Of a stretch of DNA of 64,000 nucleotides, positions 16,145 through 24,835 are shown one piece after another. The notes under the pieces were generated by a model, which worked only from the letters and a program-made list of their open reading frames with translations, searched no databases and was not told the origin of the DNA. Within the stretch, counting starts at the first letter, position 1. Each line of letters starts with the position of its first letter. Both the position numbers and the translations under genes were made by a program. This DNA comes from Sphingomonas montanisoli (lineage in GTDB: Bacteria; Pseudomonadota; Alphaproteobacteria; Sphingomonadales; Sphingomonadaceae), in assembly GCF_008274695.1 (NCBI RefSeq), contig NZ_VTOU01000003.1, forward strand, positions 1-64,000, in the 5' to 3' direction.

Positions 16145-17000
16145 GGACGGCTTGGCTGCGACATCCGCAGAACGGCAGTGTTCCCGGCAGATCATCCGGC
16201 GGCGGCAGCACCCCGTCGCCGGCCAGCGCCGCGGTGTCAGCATAGACCTTCCCGTCCCGCGCGATGTGTTCGGGGCGGCCGTGCTTCTTGTGGGACCAGC
16301 GCCACTTCCACGTTCGGATCCCTGCTTCGGCGCGGCGCTCGCGATCGAGGGATGACGTCAGCTTGACCAATTGATCAGAGGCGATCCGGAGCGACCGCTG
16401 GCGAGACAGTCCGACGGCCTCGCGCAGTTCGCGGGCGATGTCGCGGGCTGGGCGGTTATCGCGCATGCCGGCGAAGACGATGTTCGCGATGCGCTGGCGG
16501 GCCTGATCGCTGACATCGGAGATGAGCGACGTGTTCCAGGCGATGCTATCCCGCACCGACTGCGGCGTGCCCGACGCGAGCAATACTGCCTCGATGTCCA
16601 CATTTGTCGCAGACAGGACGGCGCCGCGCCACTGGCCTCTATGCCAAGATTCGACGCGAGCAGCCCACTCTCGAAGCTCCGGGAGAAGCTGCAGCACGAG
16701 GTCGGACAGTTCGCGGCCGATGGCGTCGAGGAGGTCAGACAAGCTGCTGATGCTGTCCGTGATGAGGTCCGGCGCTCCGATGGTTAGGTGCGAAGGTTGA
16801 CCGTCGCGCATAGCGATCGAGCGCTCATACTCTGCCATGATCCGGGGCAGGACGGCGGCCCATGCGTTCACGACGGGCCTGTAGCAGCGCGCGAACAACG
16901 CCTGCGCCAGCATCCCCGGCGGCGCGATCGGGCGGATGTCGATCGTCTTGCGGCGGGGGTTCTGCGATCGGCGGACTATGGTGGAGAGGTCGTAGCGCAT
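16131..17000 (-). CDS. Phage minor head protein (Mu gpF / SPP1 gp7-like)
   Basis: 289 residues. The C-terminal part has the family's pattern: LTSSLDRERRAEAGIRTWKWRWSHKK, then RPEHIARDGKVY and a Pro-rich DDLPGTLPFCGCRS. These are DNA-ejection/head morphogenesis proteins encoded after the portal. ATG 17000 overlaps the upstream stop (TGATG). Confidence 0.9.
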   Translation of the reverse strand: MRYDLSTIVRRSQNPRRKTIDIRPIAPPGMLAQALFARCYRPVVNAWAAVLPRIMAEYERSIAMRDGQPSHLTIGAPDLITDSISSLSDLLDAIGRELSDLVLQLLPELREWAARVESWHRGQWRGAVLSATNVDIEAVLLASGTPQSVRDSIAWNTSLISDVSDQARQRIANIVFAGMRDNRPARDIARELREAVGLSRQRSLRIASDQLVKLTSSLDRERRAEAGIRTWKWRWSHKKHGRPEHIARDGKVYADTAALAGDGVLPPPDDLPGTLPFCGCRSQAVLSLG

Positions 17001-17176
17001 CAGCGCGCCCGAACGATGAACCCATGCCGGGCGAGCAATCCGGTGCCTATGTCCGACACGCGATCGGCAACCTCAAATGAAATAAATGAGGCGACGACGC
17101 AGGCGAAGGTCAGCGCGAACAGCGCGGGTCGCAACCACCACCGTGGGCGGAGGGATAGCTGCACGGTGATGATCAC
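17000..17176 (-). CDS. 58-residue membrane protein between portal and minor head genes
   Basis: Starts at GTG 17176, overlapping the portal stop as GTGA, and ends in TGATG with the minor head gene, so it is tightly coupled at both sides. Basic N-terminus (LSLRPRWWLRP) and one strong membrane helix (ALFALTFACVVASFISF). Function unknown; coupling to head genes is a reason to believe it is translated. Confidence 0.65.
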   Translation of the reverse strand: MIITVQLSLRPRWWLRPALFALTFACVVASFISFEVADRVSDIGTGLLARHGFIVRAR

Positions 17177-18990
17177 AGACCGCCCTCCCGGATTTCTTCG
17201 AACACCTCAGGCCCGAGGACGATCTTGCCGCGGTATGGCTCGATCGTCGACACATCGACCGGCTCGCCGGTGAGCGAGATGTGCGGCTGATAGTCGGGGT
17301 GGTCCCATGACGCGCCGGCTTCGCGGATCGACATGTTGCGCCACGATAGATCGGTCGACGCGAACAGCAGGACGGCTGTGCGATCACCCAACGGTTCGAC
17401 GACGCGCGGGCCGCCGGGGCTAATGACGATCTTGCCGTCTTCGCCCATCCATCCGCCGCCCATTTTGATCCAGTCCACAGGGGTGCGGCTGAACGCGATG
17501 GTGACGTGCAGATCGTCCTGCAGTTCGGGAAGCCCTTGATCCTTGGCCCATGCCTTGATTTCGGCGACGTTGACGACCTTGCGGCTCACATAAAGCGTGC
17601 GAGGCAAGGCATCGTTCGCGGCCAGGCGCTGGCCAGCCTGAAGCGCGCTCGGGTCTTCCTCGTTGGCATCGTCGTCGTTGCTGGCGTTGAGGCCGAAGCG
17701 TTCGTCTTCGGGGATCTCCGCCAGCGCGCCATCGAGGCCGGGGATCCAACCCTTCTCGGAAAGCAGGTTCTGATACCCCTTGGCGAATGCCTCGTCAGGG
17801 ATCGCGCCCGATGTCCGCACCTTGTCCATCGCATCGGCGGTGGCCTTGAACGTCTCGGCCTCTTCCTTCTCGCTGGGCGTCGAGAGCGGGGCGAACTCCC
17901 ACCAAACCTCGTCATCGGGCGCGCCAAGAGCCGTGGGCACGAGCACGACGTCAAGCTGATCGATGCAGGGCCGCAGGTCCAGATCCTGCCGCGCCTTGAT
18001 CGTTTTGTGCCAGAGCTCGATGTCCGATGCGCCGGTCGAGTTCTGGCCGTCAGGCGACTTCCCGAGCATCACGGTCGCAGGCATGTCGAACGCGCCGCAC
18101 ACCATGGCGAGATAGTTGTTGTTGATGTCGGGGATGCCCGCCCAAGTCATCTGGCGATCCTCGATCGTCTCGCCACCCTTCGTGCCGTCGCCGCTGTCGT
18201 AGAATGTGACGCCGAACATGGATTCGCCCAGCGCCATCGCCTTCATGCGGCCAGCCATCATGGCTTCGCCATCTTTCGATGATGCAATTTGGGTGAAGTT
18301 GGGGATGCCCACGCGCCGGTTGCGGGCGTCCTTGATCAGTGCCGCGAAACCGTTCTGCGCCGTGTCGCTGTTCTGCACGGCGTCGAGCACGGTCTGAACC
18401 TTGCTGTCGCCCCAGAACTGCTCCTCCCATGATCCGCCGCGGATGTCCGGGATCGGGTCGCCACGGAAGGCGATGACGCGCGAGGGGTGGATGTTGACGG
18501 GCAGACGGCCGCCGGTGTTCAGCGTGTAGAAGGTCGGATAACCATACCATTCGTCCGCCGGGTCGGTGCGCATCGGCCCCAACGTCAGCCGCGACTTGTG
18601 CCACACATGAAGGCTGCGCAGCTTGCCGGGGATATCGGGGTTGATAGGAGCGTCGGGGCGATCGTTCCCGATCCACATCACCATCGCGGCGCCGCCGAGG
18701 CCGCGCAGGGTTTCCGCGCGCTTGAGCTTGTTCCACAGGTCCAGCTTGCGCTCTAGCGCCTCAAGCTTCTTGATCTGATCCGCGTCCGCCTGCCAGTTCC
18801 GGCGCTCGCGCACCATCTCGGTCGCGGGCTTGTCGATGCCTTTGCGGCACAGCCAGGACGCGCGATAGGTCGCTTCGATCTCCACGTCGGAGAGGCGGCG
18901 GAAGAGGTAGGCGTTGTAGGAACGCGGGTCGCGGCCGGTGCCAGCCCCGGTCAGCGCATTTACGATGCCGTCGGCGAACGGGGTGTTCAT
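17173..18990 (-). CDS. Portal protein fused to Acb1-like anti-CBASS phosphodiesterase
   Basis: 605 residues. Residues 1 to about 440 are a DUF1073/PF06381 portal (LCRKGIDKPATEM, WGDSKVQTVLDAVQNSD, GKSPDGQNSTGASD). A linker of Asp/Asn-rich sequence follows, then a domain with two HxT/S motifs of the 2H phosphoesterase superfamily: HVT at 495-497 and HIS at 570-572. That is the active-site pattern of Acb1, which cleaves the cyclic nucleotide signals of CBASS. The portal forms the DNA entry vertex. ATG 18990 lacks a Shine-Dalgarno sequence; the leader is very C-rich and bears element copy 8. Confidence 0.85.
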   Translation of the reverse strand: MNTPFADGIVNALTGAGTGRDPRSYNAYLFRRLSDVEIEATYRASWLCRKGIDKPATEMVRERRNWQADADQIKKLEALERKLDLWNKLKRAETLRGLGGAAMVMWIGNDRPDAPINPDIPGKLRSLHVWHKSRLTLGPMRTDPADEWYGYPTFYTLNTGGRLPVNIHPSRVIAFRGDPIPDIRGGSWEEQFWGDSKVQTVLDAVQNSDTAQNGFAALIKDARNRRVGIPNFTQIASSKDGEAMMAGRMKAMALGESMFGVTFYDSGDGTKGGETIEDRQMTWAGIPDINNNYLAMVCGAFDMPATVMLGKSPDGQNSTGASDIELWHKTIKARQDLDLRPCIDQLDVVLVPTALGAPDDEVWWEFAPLSTPSEKEEAETFKATADAMDKVRTSGAIPDEAFAKGYQNLLSEKGWIPGLDGALAEIPEDERFGLNASNDDDANEEDPSALQAGQRLAANDALPRTLYVSRKVVNVAEIKAWAKDQGLPELQDDLHVTIAFSRTPVDWIKMGGGWMGEDGKIVISPGGPRVVEPLGDRTAVLLFASTDLSWRNMSIREAGASWDHPDYQPHISLTGEPVDVSTIEPYRGKIVLGPEVFEEIREGGL

Positions 18991-19022
18991 GCGCGAGAGG
19001 GTGGGCGAGGGGGATGGCGGGA

Positions 19023-19035
19023 GTTACCGCCGTCA
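19023..19035 (-). promoter_or_regulatory. Late-unit element, copy 8
   Basis: Exact TGACGGCGGTAAC, 32 bases before the portal ATG and 10 bases after the end of the SIR2 gene. Confidence 0.8.
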
Positions 19036-19045
19036 GGGGGATGTG

Positions 19046-20044
19046 TCAGCTAGTCAGTACCGCGAAGTTCTGGCGCATAAACTCGGCGCACTTGACGTTG
19101 TAAGTTTTGGGCCGGTCCGGATCGCCGTATTTGAGAAAGCTCGACATTGATTGTCGGATTAGGTGAGTTTCAGGGGCAGGCACATCATAGATTGTGCCCA
19201 GGACTTCACGCGCGTTCGCAATTTCACCTTGCCGGAGCATCTCAATATTAGGACGGTGAAAGCCGAAGCCGAGAAATGCGATCCTATTCGCCCAAGCCAC
19301 ATACTCTTCGACAGACCTAGTAATTTTGGGATCCCTCGTCGACTCGCTAAAGGTTTGGATATTTTCCCAACTCGATGTCATGAAGTTAGGCGTAGGTATG
19401 CCGAAGTCGACGCCGTTGCTCGCAGGGGTTTGCCACGGCAGCATGCCGAGGGTTCCGTAGGGATGCACGATAACCTGCCGCGCCACGATCTTTCGGGCTT
19501 CATCGCCGGGGATTCCATATGCAAGGGACAGAGCGGTTGGAAGGAAGTGCTCTAAACAGCGGTCATAGTTGAACGATATAAAACGGACATTCTCGAAAAT
19601 GTCCTCGACGCGGCTTCTCGAAACGTTCTCAGTCAACTGCTGAGCGAGGCCATGTAGCCACGTCCCTGCACAGGCGTCGGTAGTCGACATGAGGGGGGAA
19701 TCTGCCTCAGCGGCTATGATGGCCTGAACAATCCCAATTTTGCCTACGATTTCGGCATCCGCCGATTCCTGCTGCTCTATAACGTTGTCTATCGAGCGGC
19801 CGATGCTCGCGGCTTGAGCTATTCTCCTCCCACCGCTGACAAGCGCTTCAAGCCGCTCTTTATCGCCATCCGCCAACGTCCTCAAAGTGCGCTCGACTAC
19901 GATATTTCCTTGATCTAAACCCTGGCGCTTCCAATGCAGGTTCACGTTCTTGGCAATGCGCTGAAGAAGGGTGGGGCCGCTCGGAAAGTTGAACTCGCAG
20001 CTCGCCCCCGCGCCGATGACGAATAGAGTGCGCGTTCTGAACAT
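19046..20044 (-). CDS. SIR2-family protein (probable NADase defence gene)
   Basis: 332 residues from ATG 20044, with GAGAGGG upstream; ATG 20077 is less likely. SIR2-like NAD-binding motifs: GAGAS at 11-15, SFNYD at 157-161, HPYG at 194-197 and LGFGFHRPN at 258-266. Stand-alone SIR2 proteins of this type deplete NAD+ in several anti-phage systems. It sits alone between terminase and portal, on the same strand, in less GC-rich sequence than the flanks, so it looks like inserted cargo that protects the lysogen. A deacetylase role is less likely. Bases 20045-20110 are a short gap. Confidence 0.8.
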   Translation of the reverse strand: MFRTRTLFVIGAGASCEFNFPSGPTLLQRIAKNVNLHWKRQGLDQGNIVVERTLRTLADGDKERLEALVSGGRRIAQAASIGRSIDNVIEQQESADAEIVGKIGIVQAIIAAEADSPLMSTTDACAGTWLHGLAQQLTENVSRSRVEDIFENVRFISFNYDRCLEHFLPTALSLAYGIPGDEARKIVARQVIVHPYGTLGMLPWQTPASNGVDFGIPTPNFMTSSWENIQTFSESTRDPKITRSVEEYVAWANRIAFLGFGFHRPNIEMLRQGEIANAREVLGTIYDVPAPETHLIRQSMSSFLKYGDPDRPKTYNVKCAEFMRQNFAVLTS

Positions 20045-20110
20045 TTGAGTACCCTCTCCCCAGCCACTCGCGTGCACTATTTTGCAATCTGCCGCCAGTG
20101 GCGCTTGGCT

Positions 20111-21334
20111 CTAAGATAGCCACGCCGACGCATTGTAGGCGGTCTGCTTGATCAGCGGCGACACCGCATACCGAACCGCATCGATATAGTGGTTGTTCGC
20201 ATCGACAAGCACTGGCAGCACATCTCCGGTCAACCGATCTACCTTGTAGCTGTAGAGGCGCGCCTCGCTGATCGTTGCCTTGCATCGCGGGTGGATGACG
20301 ATCTCGCGGAACGAGCGGAGAAAGCGGATGCCGTCGTCGACGCTCCCCTGCCACTTCGGCGCGGGCTCGGCGCGGCGTAGTCCTGATCTGGTGAGGATGC
20401 TGATCGAGCCAGGCGACGCGCTATCCCAGCGGCTCACATAGTCGGCATAGCCGGGGATGGCGTCTGACACCTTGGCGCCGATCGCGTCGAGCTCGATCCC
20501 GCGCCCACCGGCCTCGTGGCTGATGTAGAGCGTGTCGCCGTGGATATAACAACGCACGGCCGCGGTCGGATCCTGGGCATAGCCGAAGTCGCCGCCCTGA
20601 TACGGGCCGTCCCAGCTATCCTTGGGCTCGAACTCCTGCACCCGCCATTTGCCGGCCAACACCTGCGCATCCGAGTTGACGAGATAGCCGCCTTCCCAAA
20701 CGTGATGATAGGTCGCTGGGTCAAGGCGCTCCTGCTCGCGTCGCCGAAGCTTATCGAGGCCGGCGGGGAAGAACGGGTTATCGAAATGGTTCACCTCTGC
20801 CGTGATCGCGTTGTCGGGCGGATGCTTCCGGAACCGCATATCGACTGGGCTTCCCTCAAGCCGGGGGTTCCAGAGCGCCCATAGCTCGGATTTGGGCTGG
20901 CGGAAGACGGTGGCCTCGAGTGCCAGCCACGACGTTTCCGGCACGTCTTCGGCCTCCTCCACGATCGTCAGGTCGATCTTGGCGAGCGACTTCACCGACT
21001 GCACGTTGCGGCGCAGGCCGCGGAAGAGGAAGTGGGTGCCGTTCGCGCCGCGCAGATAGTCGACGCCGACATCATAGTGAGCTTCCAGCCAAGGCTCAGA
21101 CGCGATGGCCGCCTTCAATTCGGCGTGGAACGATTCCGAGATGCTAACCTGAAACTCGCGAGTGCAGAGGATACGCAGCGGCTCGGCATATCCCCAGATC
21201 GCCGCCATCTTCGCCGCATTGAACGACTTGCCCGATCCACGCCCGCCGTGGAGGTTTCTATATTGGAACGTGCCGCGTTCGGGCGCGAAAACGGGAACTA
21301 GCTTAGGCGGTAGTTCGATCGTGGCTTCCGTCAT
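20111..21334 (-). CDS. Terminase large subunit
   Basis: 407 residues. Walker A GGRGSGKS at 30-37, Walker B TIVEEAED at 123-130, then a nuclease half (GGDFGYAQDPTA with the first acidic site, and later DSASP and DANNHYIDAVRYA). Terminase_3 (PBSX) family motor and nuclease that packages DNA. Overlaps the small subunit stop (ATGA). Confidence 0.95.
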   Translation of the reverse strand: MTEATIELPPKLVPVFAPERGTFQYRNLHGGRGSGKSFNAAKMAAIWGYAEPLRILCTREFQVSISESFHAELKAAIASEPWLEAHYDVGVDYLRGANGTHFLFRGLRRNVQSVKSLAKIDLTIVEEAEDVPETSWLALEATVFRQPKSELWALWNPRLEGSPVDMRFRKHPPDNAITAEVNHFDNPFFPAGLDKLRRREQERLDPATYHHVWEGGYLVNSDAQVLAGKWRVQEFEPKDSWDGPYQGGDFGYAQDPTAAVRCYIHGDTLYISHEAGGRGIELDAIGAKVSDAIPGYADYVSRWDSASPGSISILTRSGLRRAEPAPKWQGSVDDGIRFLRSFREIVIHPRCKATISEARLYSYKVDRLTGDVLPVLVDANNHYIDAVRYAVSPLIKQTAYNASAWLS

Positions 21335-22005
21335 CCGGCCGCCTTGATGATGATGGTCTTGGGCGCGAGCGAGCCGTCAGGGTTGGAGTGCTCCACCTTG
21401 TCGACGAACATGCCCAGATGGCGCGCGACGTTTTCCAACGCCTTGCCTTGGTCCTGCATCTTGATCTCGAAGCCGTCGCGGGTCTGCTTCACGCCAGCAT
21501 AGAGGAGGCGAGCGCCGCCCTTGAGTTTGCGGGTGTCGAGGCCGTGGATATGCGCCTGCCCCTCGCCGAAGCACTTGGGGCAATCGGCGTGCGGATCGGC
21601 GCGGCGATCGTAGCCATAGCCGCCATCATCGGTCGGAAGTTCGGACGCCTCGCCAGCGGCAACCGCAGACAACGCCGTCGCGAACTCCTCGGGGTCGATC
21701 CATTGATAGGCGTGGTCGACACCATGGCAATGACGGCAGCAGGTGCGCCGAAACTGGATCAGGTCGTTCGGATCTGCGGTGGCGATGTCCCACCATCGGC
21801 GGAGAACCATCTCCTGCGTGATCTCGGCCTTCTCGGACAGGCGGGCGCGACCTTCAGTGATGGCGTCGGCGACACAAGTTTTCCCAAGTAGCTCGGGCCC
21901 AATGCGATCAGCCGTGCGCGCGCTATACCCTGCCCGGATCGCGGCCTGCGTCGCGTTCAGGTCGATCAGATATTCTTCGACAAAGCGCTGCTGCTTCGGG
22001 GTCAT
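21331..22005 (-). CDS. Terminase small subunit
   Basis: 224 residues. N-terminal LTP-type start MTPKQQRFVEEYL with NATQAAIRAGYS, the Terminase_2 DNA-binding signature. Central insertion with two Cys pairs (CCRHCHG and CPKCFGEG) that could bind zinc. It recognises the packaging site and feeds the large subunit. ATG 22005 overlaps the upstream gene. Confidence 0.92.
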   Translation of the reverse strand: MTPKQQRFVEEYLIDLNATQAAIRAGYSARTADRIGPELLGKTCVADAITEGRARLSEKAEITQEMVLRRWWDIATADPNDLIQFRRTCCRHCHGVDHAYQWIDPEEFATALSAVAAGEASELPTDDGGYGYDRRADPHADCPKCFGEGQAHIHGLDTRKLKGGARLLYAGVKQTRDGFEIKMQDQGKALENVARHLGMFVDKVEHSNPDGSLAPKTIIIKAAG

Positions 22006-22250
22006 GTCCGCCCCCTGTGCTTGGGCTTCGAGAGGATGGTCGTCACCACCCCGTCGCGGATCATGGCGCGATGGCCAGAGCGAAGGCGGATGGAGGGCGC
22101 GTTCATGCGGACGGCCATCTCCGCGACCGGGGAGGATAGCTCAGAGCGGATGTGCTCCATGTCGATGCCGTAGACCCTTTCGAGGAATCGGAGGATGGCG
22201 TGATCGCTGACGGTGACGGCGGGTGCGGCTACCGGCTCAGGTTGCGACAT
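22002..22250 (-). CDS. Small unknown phage protein upstream of terminase
   Basis: 82 residues from ATG 22250; the frame further upstream overlaps a better gene. Pattern DHAILRFLERVYGIDME...IRSEL recurs in phage hypotheticals, but I cannot assign a function. Ends in an ATGA overlap with the terminase small subunit. Confidence 0.7.
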   Translation of the reverse strand: MSQPEPVAAPAVTVSDHAILRFLERVYGIDMEHIRSELSSPVAEMAVRMNAPSIRLRSGHRAMIRDGVVTTILSKPKHRGRT

Positions 22251-22462
22251 GGCCCGCCCTTTCCGGTCTCGCGCATGTGGGCGGCGCGGCGGGCGTAGAG
22301 GTCTTTGCCCCCGCTGATCTCGATCCACTTGTTGAGGAGGTCGGAGCGGGCGCCGTAGAGACGCTCGACGCGGCGATGGCCACCCTTGACGAACTCGTCG
22401 GCGAACTCGGCCGGCGGGGGCGGCATGATCCGGGTGGACGGGGGACGATAGGCGATGCTCAT
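22229..22462 (-). CDS. Small unknown phage protein
   Basis: 77 residues, basic, no membrane segment; the core (GHRRVERLYGARSDLLNKWIE) may form helices like a DNA-binding protein. ATG 22462 overlaps the upstream stop (ATGA). Confidence 0.65.
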   Translation of the reverse strand: MSIAYRPPSTRIMPPPPAEFADEFVKGGHRRVERLYGARSDLLNKWIEISGGKDLYARRAAHMRETGKGGPCRNLSR

Positions 22463-23001
22463 GCGTCGATCACTCCAAGGTCGCTTTCGCGTGCGAGTTC
22501 GATGAACTCCTCGCGAACGGTGGGATTGGCGCGGTTCCAGGCGCGGGTGATCGCCATGAGCAGGTCATGCTCAGGGTCGTCGCGGTCGAAGAACTGGCGC
22601 TGGCCGAGGCGGGCCTGCACCTTGAGGGCTTCGCTCCGCGTCTCCTCGGGCGTCCAGTGCTCCGCCCCGGCGCGCTTGAGGATTGAAAGGCGCTCGTCGG
22701 CGGGCAGCGCGAGCGCGCTGGCATGGTGGTCGATCGAGAGCGTCTCGTCCCGCATGTGGGGAGGGAATGCCTCAACGACCGCGATCACAGCCTTGAGGCG
22801 CTTCGGCGCAATCCCAAGATTGTCGGACAGGAAGTCAAACCCCGCCTGGGTGAGATGCCCTTCCGCGTTCCCGCGCTCGAGCCATGCGGACAGGCGCCAG
22901 TCGACCGCGACACGCTCGGCGGCGAGCCCCCTGCCCTCGTCCAGCCATGCGTCGAAGCCGACGGCGGGCGCGGCGGGTTTGATCGTAGCGAGCGCGTTCA
23001 T
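22459..23001 (-). CDS. Unknown phage protein of the replication region
   Basis: 180 residues, helical and acidic, with segments DFLSDNLGIAPKRLKAVIAV and LTQAGFDFL that look helix-turn-helix-like, and a TREEF-like C-terminal helix. No family recognised. Coupled by ATGA overlaps to both neighbours. Confidence 0.65.
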   Translation of the reverse strand: MNALATIKPAAPAVGFDAWLDEGRGLAAERVAVDWRLSAWLERGNAEGHLTQAGFDFLSDNLGIAPKRLKAVIAVVEAFPPHMRDETLSIDHHASALALPADERLSILKRAGAEHWTPEETRSEALKVQARLGQRQFFDRDDPEHDLLMAITRAWNRANPTVREEFIELARESDLGVIDA

Positions 23002-23651
23002 GCTTCTTCCCCCTCGATGATCGGCGCGGGATGAGCTGCGGCGAGTTGTGATTCGGTGATCCAGCCCTTTACGAGAGCGGCTTCGGCGGTGGCGCGCGGC
23101 CAGGCGCGGATTTCGTCGAGCGGGATTTCCTCTGTCTCAGCGAGGCGCGCTGCTTCGCGGGCGGCGTGGTCAGCGGCTTCCGCCATCTTGCGCAGCCGCC
23201 ATTCCCGGCGTGAGCGGGTCGCGGCCAGCGGCAGGATGAAGGCGCGCAGTTCACCGGCCGATCGTGGAAAGAACCGCTTGCCCGGCACGTTGACGTAGGC
23301 GCGGCAGGCTTCCTGCAAGATGTCGGCGGGGACGTCGGCGAGGTGGTTTCGCAGGATCGCGAACGACGCTTCGGCCTCTGCCCCATGCTCTTGCTTCACG
23401 ATCGTTGCCGAGCGTAGGCCGAGTAGGGTGGACTTCACGAAGTCGGCGCTGGCCGGCACGAGCAAGGCGCGGTGTTCGTCGGCGGCGGCGAGCAGCGCGG
23501 GCCCATCCTCGGGACGCACGAGCGTGGCGTCGAAGTGATCCGCGTCGAGGTCAGCGCGATACCGCTCAACCGTCTTCGAACATTCGCTGGAGAAGCGGAT
23601 CGCGATAGGTTTCGCGGGCTTGGTGGTCGTTTGCAGGGCGGTGGTGGCCAT
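22998..23651 (-). CDS. Unknown protein, possible replication loader
   Basis: 217 residues from ATG 23651 (longer frame overlaps the upstream gene). Two-lobed: an N-terminal alpha/beta part and a C-terminal helical part (ILQEACRAYVNVPGKRFFPRSAGELRAFI). It follows the putative replication protein, the place of helicase loaders in many phages. Role inferred from position only. Confidence 0.6.
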   Translation of the reverse strand: MATTALQTTTKPAKPIAIRFSSECSKTVERYRADLDADHFDATLVRPEDGPALLAAADEHRALLVPASADFVKSTLLGLRSATIVKQEHGAEAEASFAILRNHLADVPADILQEACRAYVNVPGKRFFPRSAGELRAFILPLAATRSRREWRLRKMAEAADHAAREAARLAETEEIPLDEIRAWPRATAEAALVKGWITESQLAAAHPAPIIEGEEA

Positions 23652-24213
23652 TGCGGCGGTCCTTCGGTACGAAAATTGTTTCCCAGGTTCGTTCGATTGC
23701 GCGGTCGACCAGCTCACCCGGTGGCCATCCGGCCTCAGCGCCTTCAGCCAGGGTCTTGACGATCCGGTCGTAGGCAATCCGGGTCAGAGCCTTCTTCCGC
23801 TGCTGGCAGAAGGTGTTCCAAGAACCGATCCCGACCCCGTCTGGCGGACCAAACCCGGCGGCCTTACGCGTGAGCGCGACACCGCACGTGGGGGTGAGCG
23901 GGGGTTGGGGTTCTTTGGGGGTCTGGGGGTCTTTAGGGGAAGGGGGAGAGAGGGGGAGTGAATCGGGGACAGTCCCGCCCATGTCCCCAGCTTGTCCCGG
24001 GACGGTCCCGGGAATGTCCTCACCATGTCCCTGCTGGTCGTTTGCGGCCGCGCGCTGGCGGCGCTTCTTGTCGCGAGCTGCAGCGCGCTTCGCGTCGATC
24101 AAAGCCTGCACGGACTCGATCGCCTCCACCGCCAGCGCAATTGCTTCCGGAGTAGCGCCGGCGGCGGCCATGCTGCGGATCAGCGTAGAGATGTTGACGC
24201 CCTCAGTAGGCAT
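23566..24213 (-). CDS. Phage replication protein, putative
   Basis: 215 residues from ATG 24213. N-terminal helical, DNA-binding-like segment (LIRSMAAAGATPEAIALAVEAIE), a Pro-rich linker with repeated PKDPQTPKEPQPPLTP, and a C-terminal region (FCQQRKKALTRIAYDRIVKTL) like DnaT/initiator-type phage proteins. It overlaps the next gene by 86 bases in another frame. Replication role is inference from make-up and neighbours. Confidence 0.6.
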   Translation of the reverse strand: MPTEGVNISTLIRSMAAAGATPEAIALAVEAIESVQALIDAKRAAARDKKRRQRAAANDQQGHGEDIPGTVPGQAGDMGGTVPDSLPLSPPSPKDPQTPKEPQPPLTPTCGVALTRKAAGFGPPDGVGIGSWNTFCQQRKKALTRIAYDRIVKTLAEGAEAGWPPGELVDRAIERTWETIFVPKDRRNGHHRPANDHQARETYRDPLLQRMFEDG

Positions 24214-24835
24214 CACGGAGCCTCTTCTGTTCTGCAGCGAGGAGATTGGCGGAAATGCGAGCGACCTCGCGGGCACCTTCGTTGGCGATCTTGTCCTCAA
24301 TCATCGCGCGGGCTTCGGCGGCCGGCACGCGCTTGGTGTCGACGAGGAAGCTATATTCGGGGAGGTGCTCGGGCGGGCACCATGCACGCCGCGCGGCCCC
24401 GCCTTTCCCACTCGACCCAAGTTTGCAGCCAGCTTCGCGCTGGCGCTCGACGAGCGACGGATCGGCTGCACGGCGGCGGGCCATGCTGGCGCGACAGGCT
24501 TCGGACAGCGCCTCTCGCTTGGCAGGATCGGAATAGCGCGCGCGTGCGGCGGCTGATTTCAACTGGCAGGCGACCGGGTTGCTGGCCACCTTCGCCATCG
24601 CGGCAGTGTGTGATGCTCGACCTTCGGGCGTCGCGAGGTATGCGCGGCGGACAGCACGTTTGCGAGCGCGGACCTCGGGGGATCGTGCAGCGCATGGGCC
24701 GCAATGCTTCGCGCTCCGTGCCGCGCAGGCGTCTCGGTTCTGGCAATGAGGGCGCATCGACGATTCTATGCGCTCATCGGCATGACGTGTGCCAGCGCCT
24801 TCGCGTTGCATCTCAATCGATTGGTTGCAGGTCAT
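24203..24835 (-). CDS. Cys-rich basic protein of unknown function
   Basis: 210 residues from ATG 24835 (ATGA overlap with rusA-like gene). N-terminal cluster of Cys/His (MRPHCQNRDACAARSAKHCG, CGPC) that could bind zinc, followed by Arg/Ala-rich tandem segments (KRAVRRAYLATPEGRASH, then ...KREALSEACRAS) like NUMOD repeats of DNA-binding phage proteins. DNA binding is a guess. Confidence 0.6.
   Translation of the reverse strand: MTCNQSIEMQREGAGTRHADERIESSMRPHCQNRDACAARSAKHCGPCAARSPEVRARKRAVRRAYLATPEGRASHTAAMAKVASNPVACQLKSAAARARYSDPAKREALSEACRASMARRRAADPSLVERQREAGCKLGSSGKGGAARRAWCPPEHLPEYSFLVDTKRVPAAEARAMIEDKIANEGAREVARISANLLAAEQKRLRDAY

Noticed and set aside
2151-19035. The repeated 13-base element as a CRISPR or att repeat
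   Set aside because: Copies are unevenly spaced by kilobases, all in one orientation and at gene starts; no spacers or integrase link.
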